Below are positions 25,236 to 32,573 of a stretch of 64,000 nt of DNA, piece by piece (positions within the stretch are counted from its first letter, which is position 1; every line of letters begins with the position of its first letter). The notes below the pieces were generated by a model, which was not told where the DNA came from, searched no databases, and worked only from the letters and a program-made list of their open reading frames with translations. A program made the translations under genes and the position numbers. Source of the DNA: Desulfovibrio piger (lineage in GTDB: Bacteria; Desulfobacterota; Desulfovibrionia; Desulfovibrionales; Desulfovibrionaceae); assembly GCF_012843875.1 (NCBI RefSeq), contig NZ_JABAFY010000005.1:39049-103048 (forward strand), in the 5' to 3' direction.

Positions 25236-26455
25236 TACTGGCTGCCGGTGCGGCGTCCCGCATGGGGCGGTGCAAGGCCCTGCTGCCGCTGCCCTTCCCG
25301 GACGGGGACTGCTGCGCTCTGGAGCGTCTGGCCCGGATGTACGCTTTTTGCGGGCAGCGCTTCGTGGTCACCGGACATCATGCGGGGCTGCTGGAGCCGG
25401 TGGCACCCGGCTGGGGCCTGCGCGCTGTCCGTAATCCCCGCCCGGAAGACGGCATGTTCTCTTCCATCTGTGCGGGGCTCCAGGCCGTTCTGGAACAGGC
25501 CCGGGCGGATGGCGTGGAGCCGGAGCAGGGCGGCGTGTTCGTCCATCCTGTGGACGTGCCCCTGACCCGGCGCCTGACCCTGCTGGCCCTGCTGCGGACT
25601 GCGGACGCCGTGCCGGGGACAGCCCTGCAGGCGGCGTTCTGTGGCGAGCCGGGGCATCCCGTCTATCTGCCCCTTTCCCTCGTGCCCGCCATCCTTGCCC
25701 ATGACGGACGTGAAGGCCTGCGCGGTGCGCTGGCGTCTGTCCCCTGCCGTCAGGTGCCGGTGGCCGATGCCGCCATGCTGCTGGATATGGATACTCCCGA
25801 GCAGTACGCGGATCTGCAGGACAGGGCCGCCTGCCACGATGCCCTGACGCGGGACGAGGCCGAAGGCCTGCTGCTCCAGGCCGGTGTGCCGGAGCGGGGG
25901 CTGCGCCATGCGCTGGCCGTGGGCCGGGTGGCGGAAGCCCTGTGCGCGGCCCTGGCGGAGGCCCGGGGCGAGAAGGCTCCCGTGGAGACGGCTTTGGCGC
26001 TGGCCTCCGGGCTGACGCACGATATCTGCAAGGGCGTGCATGGCCATGAGGCCGCCGGAGGGCGGCTGCTGGCTCGTCTGGGGCTGGCCCGCATGGCTGC
26101 CATCGTGGCGGCCCACAGGGATCAGAGCGTCCCGGCGGAAAAAAAACTGGGTGCGCACGAGCTGGTCTATCTGGCGGACAAATACTGCCGGGGCGGGATC
26201 TGGGTGCCGGTGGCGCAGCGTTTTGCCCAGAAACTGGAAGAATTCGGCGCTGATCCGGGCGCCCGGGCCGGTATCGAAGGGCGGCGCGACCGGGCACTGG
26301 CTCTGGAACGGCGGCTGGCCGTGGAGCTGGGCCGTGACCCCGCCCAGCTGGCACGGGAAGTGCTGGATACGGCGGACATCGGTACGCGCGCGCAGATGCT
26401 GGATGCCCGGCGCGCTCTCTGGACGCCGCTGTGCCCGCTGGGAGAGGATGCCTGA
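25217..26455 (+). CDS. MocA-like nucleotidyltransferase fused to an HD domain (DVU1551-like)
   Basis: A 412-residue two-domain protein. Residues 1 to about 205 form a MobA/MocA-type NTP transferase: LILAAGAASRMGRCKALLPL, then HPVDVPL and GEPGHPV. MocA attaches CMP to molybdopterin, giving the cytosine dinucleotide used by MOP, so this is the best candidate for the cofactor-finishing enzyme. Residues from about 225 to 345 carry an HD-type phosphohydrolase pattern (RHALAVGRV, LTHDICKGVHGHE, AAHRD, LADKY). The fusion of nucleotidyltransferase and HD hydrolase in one chain is notable. GGAGAGGAGG precedes the ATG. Confidence 0.8.
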   Translation: MHHYALILAAGAASRMGRCKALLPLPFPDGDCCALERLARMYAFCGQRFVVTGHHAGLLEPVAPGWGLRAVRNPRPEDGMFSSICAGLQAVLEQARADGVEPEQGGVFVHPVDVPLTRRLTLLALLRTADAVPGTALQAAFCGEPGHPVYLPLSLVPAILAHDGREGLRGALASVPCRQVPVADAAMLLDMDTPEQYADLQDRAACHDALTRDEAEGLLLQAGVPERGLRHALAVGRVAEALCAALAEARGEKAPVETALALASGLTHDICKGVHGHEAAGGRLLARLGLARMAAIVAAHRDQSVPAEKKLGAHELVYLADKYCRGGIWVPVAQRFAQKLEEFGADPGARAGIEGRRDRALALERRLAVELGRDPAQLAREVLDTADIGTRAQMLDARRALWTPLCPLGEDA

Positions 26456-26456
26456 C

Positions 26457-27170
26457 ATGGCCGGGCTCTGGCTGTTGCGTCACGGTTCTTTGCCGCCCAA
26501 TCCTGAGCGGCGTTTCGTGGGCGCGCGCGACATCGCCCTGACCGCTGCGGGACGGGAGCAGATACGGCAGGCCGCCCGGGCCCTGCTGAGGGAATGCGGT
26601 GCGGCAAACGGACTGCCGCCCTTTGGTGCCGTAGCCACCGGGCAGGGCAGACATGCGCGGACGGCGGTGGCAGAGGCGGCGGAGAGAGGAGCGCTACGGG
26701 AAGGGGAGAGCGGCCGGTATGGGCCCTTCCTGCCCCGGCACATCATCTGCTCGGATCTGGGGCGCTGCCGGGAAAGCGCACGGCTGGTGCAGGAAATCTT
26801 CCATGCCCGGGGCCATGCCATAGATATTTTTCCCGATGCGGGACTGCGCGAGATCTCGCTGGGACTGTGGGAAGGGCTGACCGTGGCCGAAGTGGAAAGC
26901 CGCTGGCCGGGCAGCCATGCGGCACGCGGGGCAGACATGGCGGGCTTTGCGCCGCCGCAGGGAGAGAGCTTCGCCGCCGTACAGGCCCGTGCCGTGGCCT
27001 GTGTGGAACGCTGGCAGGCCCGGTATCCTGATGAATGTTTGCTGCTGGTCAGCCACGCGGGCGTGCTGCGTACTTTGTTGTGCCATTGCCTGGCCCTGCC
27101 GTTGGCCGAAGTGATGCGCGTCCCCCAGCATTATGCCTGCCGTATCTGGCTGTCGGGACAGGAATTTTAG
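26457..27170 (+). CDS. Histidine phosphatase family protein
   Basis: A 237-residue phosphoglycerate-mutase-like phosphatase. The catalytic motif is LLRHGS at residues 5-10, with Arg in ICSDLGRCRESARL, Glu in LREISLGLWEGLT, and the second His in LLVSHAGVLRTLLCH. The closest known types are CobC/PhoE-like small-molecule phosphatases. It is the last gene of the MOP run, starting one base after the HD-fusion gene ends. ATG 26457 is preferred because the GGGAGAGG site is correctly spaced from it, whereas it abuts the in-frame ATG at 26448. The substrate is unknown. Confidence 0.82.
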   Translation: MAGLWLLRHGSLPPNPERRFVGARDIALTAAGREQIRQAARALLRECGAANGLPPFGAVATGQGRHARTAVAEAAERGALREGESGRYGPFLPRHIICSDLGRCRESARLVQEIFHARGHAIDIFPDAGLREISLGLWEGLTVAEVESRWPGSHAARGADMAGFAPPQGESFAAVQARAVACVERWQARYPDECLLLVSHAGVLRTLLCHCLALPLAEVMRVPQHYACRIWLSGQEF

Positions 27171-27540
27171 AGGGGAAGCGCTTCCTCTAGCGGGGTCTTG
27201 GGGGCTTCCTTTGCATCTTCCCCAAGACGCTTTGGTCAGGGAAATGGCAGGGGGCGCCTACAAGGTCGGCTTGCCCCTGTGGCCTTCCGGTAACAGAAAC
27301 GAAGAGACCGAAGGCTGTTGGATGTGGGACTTTGAAAGGCGGACCTCCCAACTGCACGGTCCGGCCGTCGTTGTCGTCGCTGTCGGGAGGGGAATGCCCC
27401 GGGTGATGCCGTGCGCGGGGAGGGCGTCCGAGGGAAAAGAGTTTTACGTCTGCGTAACGGGAGAGCGGCACAGGGCGGGCCTGTGACGATGCCCTGGGAC
27501 AGCGCGCGGGGCCTCCTGAAAGAAGCCCCGGCGTTCCTTC
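27171..27540. other. Convergent intergenic region after the MOP cluster
   Basis: No gene is seen. A short palindrome, AGAGGGGAAGC/GCTTCCTCT, lies directly after the phosphatase stop (27169-27190). A weak hairpin with GGGGC/GCCCC arms (27508-27527) lies beyond the tunR-like stop. Neither has a T-run on the appropriate side. Confidence 0.45.
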
Positions 27541-28647
27541 CTAATCCAGGGTCAGGATGACGGACAGGGCCTTGAAGATGACCCAGACGCTGCTGCCCAC
27601 CGGCGGGATGGGGCTTTCACCGCGTACATGCAGGGCGCAGGCCTGGCTGCCGTCAGGCAGGTTGACCAGGATCTCGGCCAGCATCTCGTCCTGGCGCACG
27701 CGTTCCACCGTGCCCCGGAAGCAGTTGCGTGTGGCCACGGGGGGCTTGTCCTGGCCCTGGTCGGGCTCGATGATGATCCAAGGGGCCTTGATGCTGGCGG
27801 TGACCAGCATGTCCTTGGAAAGCCCCAGGCTCTTGCAGCTTTCGTCCGTGATCATGGCCGTGACGCGCAGGCCGCCCGCCGTGCACAAGACCACGGTGAC
27901 GATGATGCCCGAGGCCCGCAAGTGTTCGATGCGGCCGTGGAAGACGTTTCGGGCGCTGGTACGCAGCCCGCTGGTGCGCTGGACATGTTCACGCAGCAGG
28001 GTCTGCGCGGCCTTGAGGTTGTAGCGGATGCTGCCGGACTGCTGACGGCGGTTGCGCCCGGCGAACATGTCGGCCACAGGGGCGGGCAGGCCCTGGCGGA
28101 CCAGCTCGAGGATGCGGGTCTGGCGCAGGCTGCGGGCACTGAGCAGGCCCGCGGGCAGGCCGCAGGCATTGCCGCACTGCTGCAGGCTGCGCCGCACATA
28201 GCTGGCATCGCAGTGGAGCAGGGCGCCGCTGGGCGTGAACAGGGCGGGGTCTTCCATCATCTGGCGCAGGCGGCGGCAATGGGTGGCGGGCAGGGGGACC
28301 TGCCGGGCATGTTCCCCCTGGATGTGGATGATCCCGGAGCCCCAGTCCATGTGCCCCAGTTCCAGGGCAAGGGCCTCCACCAGGCGCAGACCGCCATAGC
28401 GCAAGAGCATGAAGATGCACCACAGGCGGGCATGGGCCCGGCGTGCCCGCATGCTGGTCGATTCGGCGTACTGCTGCCAGTACCAGGATTCGGCGGCCAG
28501 CAGTTCCTGATCGCTCAGGCCTTTTTCGTCACGCAGCAGGCTGGCAGTGTCCTGGCGCATGAGCTTCTGCTGCAGCCATTTCCTGTCTTCCGTCTCCAGA
28601 CTGTGCAGTAAAGTGCTAAGTTTTTCACGTTTTTGCGCGGAAACCAT
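27541..28647 (-). CDS. tunR: TunR-like tungstate/molybdate-responsive regulator
   Basis: A 368-residue regulator. Residues 1 to about 230 resemble the DNA-binding core of XerC/XerD tyrosine recombinases: GGLRLVEALALELGHMDWG keeps the first catalytic Arg, but the HxxR box reads SARSLRQTR and no catalytic Tyr is visible, so recombination is unlikely. The C-terminal part contains two MOP/TOBE-type oxyanion-binding repeats (GRIEHLRASGIIVTVVL...; GTVERVRQDEMLAEILVNL...). This architecture defines the TunR family of sulfate reducers, which controls molybdate and tungstate transport genes. It is divergent from modABC with a palindromic operator between them. Confidence 0.88.
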   Translation of the reverse strand: MVSAQKREKLSTLLHSLETEDRKWLQQKLMRQDTASLLRDEKGLSDQELLAAESWYWQQYAESTSMRARRAHARLWCIFMLLRYGGLRLVEALALELGHMDWGSGIIHIQGEHARQVPLPATHCRRLRQMMEDPALFTPSGALLHCDASYVRRSLQQCGNACGLPAGLLSARSLRQTRILELVRQGLPAPVADMFAGRNRRQQSGSIRYNLKAAQTLLREHVQRTSGLRTSARNVFHGRIEHLRASGIIVTVVLCTAGGLRVTAMITDESCKSLGLSKDMLVTASIKAPWIIIEPDQGQDKPPVATRNCFRGTVERVRQDEMLAEILVNLPDGSQACALHVRGESPIPPVGSSVWVIFKALSVILTLD

Positions 28648-28676
28648 AGAAAACCTCCCTGAAGCTTCCCTAAAAT

Positions 28677-28703
28677 AACTTGTATCATAAGATGTTACAA
28701 GTT
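28677..28703. promoter_or_regulatory. TunR operator candidate
   Basis: A 27-base near-perfect palindrome: AACTTGTA (28677-28684) and TACAAGTT (28696-28703) are exact inverted repeats. The intervening bases are also symmetric (CAT...ATG) apart from three central bases and one pair. It sits 30 bases from the tunR start, and its right arm overlaps the -35 region of the modA promoter. The two half-sites recall the recombination sites bound by XerC/XerD, as expected for a regulator with that DNA-binding fold. Confidence 0.85.
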
Positions 28704-28722
28704 GTCGCGCTTTTCATATAAT
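28694..28722 (+). promoter_or_regulatory. modABC promoter
   Basis: A consensus -10 TATAAT (28717-28722) is preceded at 17 bases by a poor -35 GTTACA (28694-28699). The weak -35 covered by the palindromic operator fits activator-dependent control of modABC, as described for TunR. Confidence 0.65.
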
Positions 28723-28800
28723 CCGTGTCTGCCTTGCCCCGCTCCTGAAGGCGCGTAAAGTGCATCATGACAAGAACATAAAAAAGCCAAGGAGGCTTGT

Positions 28801-29583
28801 ATGTTGTTTGAACGAGTGCTTTCCGCCTGTATCAAAAGCGTGTCCCTGGCCGTGGCCGCCCTTGTCCTCGCCCTCGGTTGCGGGCAGGCCGTGACGGCGT
28901 CTGCCGGGGAGATGACCGTTTCCGCGGCGGCCAGCCTGACCAATGCCTTTGCCGAACTCAAGACCGCGTTCGAAAAATCCCATCAGGGCCTGACCGTGCA
29001 TACCAATTTTGCCGCCTCCAACCCGCTGCTCAAGCAGATGCAGGAAGGGGCCCCGGTGGACGTGTTCGCCTCCGCCGACCAGGAGACCATGGACAAGGCC
29101 CAGAAAGCCCAGCTCATCAAGCCTGAAAGCCGCAAGAATTTCGTCAGCAATACCGTCGTCCTCATCGTGCCCGCCCAGGGCAAGAAGTTCGGCAGCCTTG
29201 CCGAGCTCAAGAAGGCCCAGCGCATCGCCGTGGGTTCGCCCGAAAGCGTGCCGGTGGGCCGTTATACGCGTGACGCCCTGAAAAGCGCCGGACTCTGGGA
29301 GACCCTCCAGCCCTCCTTCATCTACGGCAACAGCGTGCGACAGGTCCTGGATTACGTGGCCCGTGGTGAAGTCGATGCCGGCATCGTCTACGCCACCGAC
29401 GCCAAGCAGCGCGCCGACAAGGTCGATGTCTGCCTGACGCTCACGGGCCATAAGCCTGTCACCTATCCCATTGCCGTAGCCACCACCGGCAGCAATGCTG
29501 CCATGGGCCAGGCTTTCGTGGACTTCGTCCTTTCCCCCGAAGGACAGGCGATCCTGGCCCGTTACGGCTTCTCCAAGCCGTAG
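28801..29583 (+). CDS. modA: Molybdate/tungstate ABC transporter, substrate-binding protein
   Basis: A 260-residue periplasmic binding protein with an N-terminal signal peptide (IKSVSLAVAALVLALGCGQAVTASAGE). ModA blocks are MTVSAAASLTNAFAELKTAFEKS near the mature N terminus, FAASNPLLKQMQEGAPVDVFASAD, GSPESVPVGRYTRDAL and GIVYATDAK. It binds the oxyanion for ModBC. AAGGAGG lies five bases before the ATG. A structured 200-base gap separates it from modB, consistent with excess ModA. Confidence 0.95.
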   Translation: MLFERVLSACIKSVSLAVAALVLALGCGQAVTASAGEMTVSAAASLTNAFAELKTAFEKSHQGLTVHTNFAASNPLLKQMQEGAPVDVFASADQETMDKAQKAQLIKPESRKNFVSNTVVLIVPAQGKKFGSLAELKKAQRIAVGSPESVPVGRYTRDALKSAGLWETLQPSFIYGNSVRQVLDYVARGEVDAGIVYATDAKQRADKVDVCLTLTGHKPVTYPIAVATTGSNAAMGQAFVDFVLSPEGQAILARYGFSKP

Positions 29584-29633
29584 GATTCTGATGGCGACGG
29601 CGTTGCGGGCGCTGTCGTCCTGTTCCCACCGGG

Positions 29634-29719
29634 CCCGGACATGTCCCGACTCCTGCATGTCCGGGTCCGGCATTTTGCGCTGAATGTCTCCGGTCCGGCG
29701 GTATCGCCGACGGCCGGAG
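29634..29719 (+). promoter_or_regulatory. Two stem-loops between modA and modB
   Basis: The first is CCCGGACATG (29634-29643) with CATGTCCGGG (29656-29665), a perfect 10-bp stem. The second runs from 29688 to 29719, with CTCCGG and CCGGCG on the left arm, CGCCG and CCGGAG on the right arm, and a GTAT loop. They occupy the 203-base modA-modB gap and probably uncouple ModA from ModBC levels. I cannot match them to the known Mo-cofactor riboswitch. Confidence 0.6.
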
Positions 29720-29786
29720 CCCAGGATGCTTCCCCCTGCCGGCGGTCGGGCCTGGTCCCCCGCCGGTATTGTTGCCCGGATACCGC

Positions 29787-30476
29787 ATGGAATACCTTGT
29801 CCCTACCGATCTTGCCCGGCCGCTCCTGCTTTCGCTGCGGGTGGCGGGCATCGCGACCGCGCTCTCCTTTCTGGCCGCGCTTTTCGTGGCCTGGCGTCTG
29901 GCCCGTCGCCGCGGCCCCCTGCCGGCCCTGCTGGATGCCCTGTGCACGTTGCCCCTTGTCTTGCCGCCCACGGTGCTGGGCTATTACCTGATCCTCGTCG
30001 TGGGTCGTAACGGCCTGCTGGGCCCGGCGCTGCGGGATCTTGGCCTGCAGCTCATCTTTTCCTGGCAGGGGGCGGTGGTGGCCGCCACCGTGGTGGTCTT
30101 CCCGCTGCTCTACAAATCCGCGCGGGCGGCCCTGGAACAGGTGGACCCGCATTTGGAGAACGCCGCGCGCACTCTGGGGGCCTCGGAGCTGCGCATCCTG
30201 CTGACCGTTTCCCTGCCGCTGGCCTGGAAGGGCATCTTTGCCGGGCTCATGCTGGCCTTTGCCCGCGGCATGGGCGAATTCGGCGCGACCCTGATGGTGG
30301 CGGGCAACATCCCCGGCAAGACGCAGACCCTGGCCCTGGCCATCTACGATGCCTTCCAGGCGGGCAATGACGCCCTGGCCACCCTGCTGGTGCTGGTGAC
30401 GTCCGGGTTGTGCGTGACCCTGCTCATGGCCGCCGAAGTGCTGGTCAAATATAAAAGAAGGCGGCGCAGCGCATGA
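29787..30476 (+). CDS. modB: Molybdate ABC transporter permease
   Basis: A 229-residue inner-membrane permease with about five hydrophobic segments. The family hallmarks are TLPLVLPPTVLGYYLI near residue 60 and the EAA loop ENAARTLGASELRILLTVSLPLAWKGIFAG near 120-150, followed by RGMGEFGATLMVAGNIPGKT. The start is uncertain, because neither ATG 29787 nor TTG 29769 has a good ribosome binding site. The family N terminus favours 29787. It overlaps modC by four bases. Confidence 0.92.
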   Translation: MEYLVPTDLARPLLLSLRVAGIATALSFLAALFVAWRLARRRGPLPALLDALCTLPLVLPPTVLGYYLILVVGRNGLLGPALRDLGLQLIFSWQGAVVAATVVVFPLLYKSARAALEQVDPHLENAARTLGASELRILLTVSLPLAWKGIFAGLMLAFARGMGEFGATLMVAGNIPGKTQTLALAIYDAFQAGNDALATLLVLVTSGLCVTLLMAAEVLVKYKRRRRSA

Positions 30477-31252
30477 TCTTTCTGGATATAAAAAAATCAT
30501 TCGACGATCCCGGCAGGGAAGCGCCCTTCCATCTGGGCATCCGTCTGGAGATGCCGGAGGACAGCCGGACCCTCGTTTTGTTCGGTGCTTCCGGTTCGGG
30601 CAAGACCCTGACCCTGCATTGCCTTGCCGGTCTGGTCCGGCCCGATGCCGGGCGCATCGTGGTGGACGGGAACGTCCTGTGTGACAGCGAGCAGGGCATC
30701 TGTGTGCCTGCCCGGCGGCGGCGCATCGGCTACATGTTCCAGGATTACGCCCTGTTCCCGCATCTGAGCGTGTTGCATAACGTGGCCTATGCCGGGACGG
30801 GCCTGCTGCCCTGGCGTCTGAACGGGGAGCAGCGCACCTGGGCCATGGATCTGCTGGAGCGCCTGGGCATCGCTCATCTGGCCCGCCTGTACCCGGGCAA
30901 CCTCTCCGGCGGGCAGAAGCAGCGTGTGGCGCTGGCACGGGCCCTGGGGACACGGCCGTCGCTCCTTTTGCTGGACGAGCCCTTTTCCGCGCTCGACCCC
31001 CTGCTGCGTGAACGCCTGCGCGGCGAGATACAGGAGATCCTTGCCGCATTCGCCATCCCGGCCGTCATCATCAGCCATGACCCGGAAGACGTGGACGCCT
31101 TTGCCGGGACCCTGGTCACCTACCACCGGGGACGGGCCCGCATGATCGCGGATTATGCCTCCCTGCGCCGGGAGTACGCGTCGGCGGGCGATTGTTTGCG
31201 CCATCTGCAGCAGGAGATGCAGGCAGAGAGCGCCCGGGCCGCAGGGCGGTAG
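30473..31252 (+). CDS. modC: Molybdate ABC transporter ATP-binding protein
   Basis: A 259-residue ABC ATPase with Walker A GASGSGKTL (about residues 40-48), Q-loop FQDYALFPHLSV, signature LSGGQKQRVALARAL, Walker B LLLLDEPFSALDP and H-loop IISHDPEDV. Compared with E. coli ModC (about 350 residues) it lacks the C-terminal MOP domains. Oxyanion sensing is therefore probably left to the TunR-like regulator. It is the last gene of modABC, followed by a terminator. Confidence 0.93.
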   Translation: MIFLDIKKSFDDPGREAPFHLGIRLEMPEDSRTLVLFGASGSGKTLTLHCLAGLVRPDAGRIVVDGNVLCDSEQGICVPARRRRIGYMFQDYALFPHLSVLHNVAYAGTGLLPWRLNGEQRTWAMDLLERLGIAHLARLYPGNLSGGQKQRVALARALGTRPSLLLLDEPFSALDPLLRERLRGEIQEILAAFAIPAVIISHDPEDVDAFAGTLVTYHRGRARMIADYASLRREYASAGDCLRHLQQEMQAESARAAGR

Positions 31253-31388
31253 TCCGGGCGGGCCATAAGCAACGGCAGGATCCCCTACGTTTTTGCGACT
31301 TGGGCCCCGATACTTGAGGTAACGGCCTGCCTGCATAGGAGACTTCTTGCTTGCCGCCATCCAGAAAAGAGGGACAGATCCCTGATGA

Positions 31389-31413
31389 AAAGCCTCCTTC
31401 GGGAGGCTTTTTT
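31389..31413 (+). terminator. Intrinsic terminator of modABC
   Basis: AGCCTCC/GGAGGCT stem with a TTCG loop and six T. The rest of the 341-base gap up to the DMT transporter gene shows no gene. Confidence 0.9.
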
Positions 31414-31593
31414 GTTGCAGTCCTGCATCCGAAGAGAAGGGAAAGGATGCAAGACTGCGCCACAGGAAGAGGGGAGGGAAGAATTTCTTCAAACCTGTCG
31501 CATGTTCTGCAGAAGGTACGGATTTTGCTTGTCATTTGCGAAAGATTTCTTTTGAATAGCCGTGGCGTCAGCCTGTGACGCCGGGGAGAAAAG

Positions 31594-32571
31594 ATGACGG
31601 ATACGGAACAATCCATACCGGGGACAGGGCCTGCGGCACGCCGCGCCTGGCAGAAGGGGCTGCCGCTGGCGCTCCTGACCCTGTTGTGCATGACCCTTTT
31701 TGCCCCCAACTCCATCCTGTGCCGCCTTGCCCTGCTGCATCACGGCATGGATCCGGTCAGTTATACGGCCATCCGCATGACGTCCGGCGCTTTGATGCTC
31801 TTTGTCCTGCACAGATGGCGCCAGCGGCGTCACGGGCAGGTGCCGGACTGGCGGGGGCAGGGCAGCTGGGGCGCGGCCCTGGCGCTGTTCACCTACATGC
31901 TGGCGTTTTCCATCGCCTATGTGAGCATGCCCACCGCGGCCGGGGCCCTGGTCATCGCCGTGGCCGTGCAGACCAGCATGATAGGTTACGGGATCCATGC
32001 GGGGCAGCGCCCCAACCTGGGGCAGACGCTGGGGATAGGCCTGGCCATGGCCGGGCTCGTGGTCCTGCTGCTGCCCGGTCTGGAAGCGCCGCCCCTGCCG
32101 GCCGCCTGCGTGATGTTCGTGTCCGGCTCCGCCTGGGGGGCCTACAGCCTGTGCGGCCGCAAGTTCCGTCACGCTGCGGAGGCCACCACCGACAACTTCA
32201 TCCGCTGCGTCCCCCTGGTCCTGGTGCTGATGCTGGCCCTGTGGTGGCGGCTCTCCCTGCCGGTGCAGGGGGTGGCGCTGGCCCTGTGCGCCGGGGCCCT
32301 GGCCTCCGCCCTGGGCTATATCCTCTGGTATGCGCTGGTGCCCTGTTACAGTATCGCGGCCGCTGCCGCCGCCCAGCTGAGCGTGCCTGTCATCACGGCC
32401 CTGGGGGCGGTGGTCTTCGTGGGCGAGGCCATCACCCTGCGCCTTGTCCTGTGTTCGGCCGCCATCCTCGGCGGCATCTTCATCGTGGCTTTGTGGGGGC
32501 AGCGTCATGCTGTGCCCCGGCCTGACGGCAACAGATGCGGACAATCGGCGGATACCGCCCCAAGGAGATGA
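31594..32571 (+). CDS. EamA/DMT-family transporter
   Basis: A 325-residue inner-membrane protein with about ten hydrophobic segments in two EamA repeats, typical of the drug/metabolite transporter superfamily, whose members often export amino acids or metabolites. The first repeat starts around residue 25 (LPLALLTLLCMTLFAPNSILCRLALL); the second shows SGSAWGAYSLCGRK and ends LVLCSAAILGGIFIVALW. The hydrophilic tail is about 25 residues. The substrate is unknown. Its TGA lies inside the ribosome binding region of the next gene. Confidence 0.88.
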   Translation: MTDTEQSIPGTGPAARRAWQKGLPLALLTLLCMTLFAPNSILCRLALLHHGMDPVSYTAIRMTSGALMLFVLHRWRQRRHGQVPDWRGQGSWGAALALFTYMLAFSIAYVSMPTAAGALVIAVAVQTSMIGYGIHAGQRPNLGQTLGIGLAMAGLVVLLLPGLEAPPLPAACVMFVSGSAWGAYSLCGRKFRHAAEATTDNFIRCVPLVLVLMLALWWRLSLPVQGVALALCAGALASALGYILWYALVPCYSIAAAAAAQLSVPVITALGAVVFVGEAITLRLVLCSAAILGGIFIVALWGQRHAVPRPDGNRCGQSADTAPRR

Positions 32572-32573
32572 TC

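Noticed and set aside
27133..27486. Possible 117-residue protein after the histidine phosphatase
   Set aside because: It overlaps the end of the phosphatase gene, lacks a ribosome binding site and shows no recognisable sequence pattern.
27541..28647. Tyrosine recombinase/integrase marking a mobile element
   Set aside because: The HxxR His and the catalytic Tyr are missing, and two oxyanion-binding domains are fused at the C terminus, so it is a regulator.
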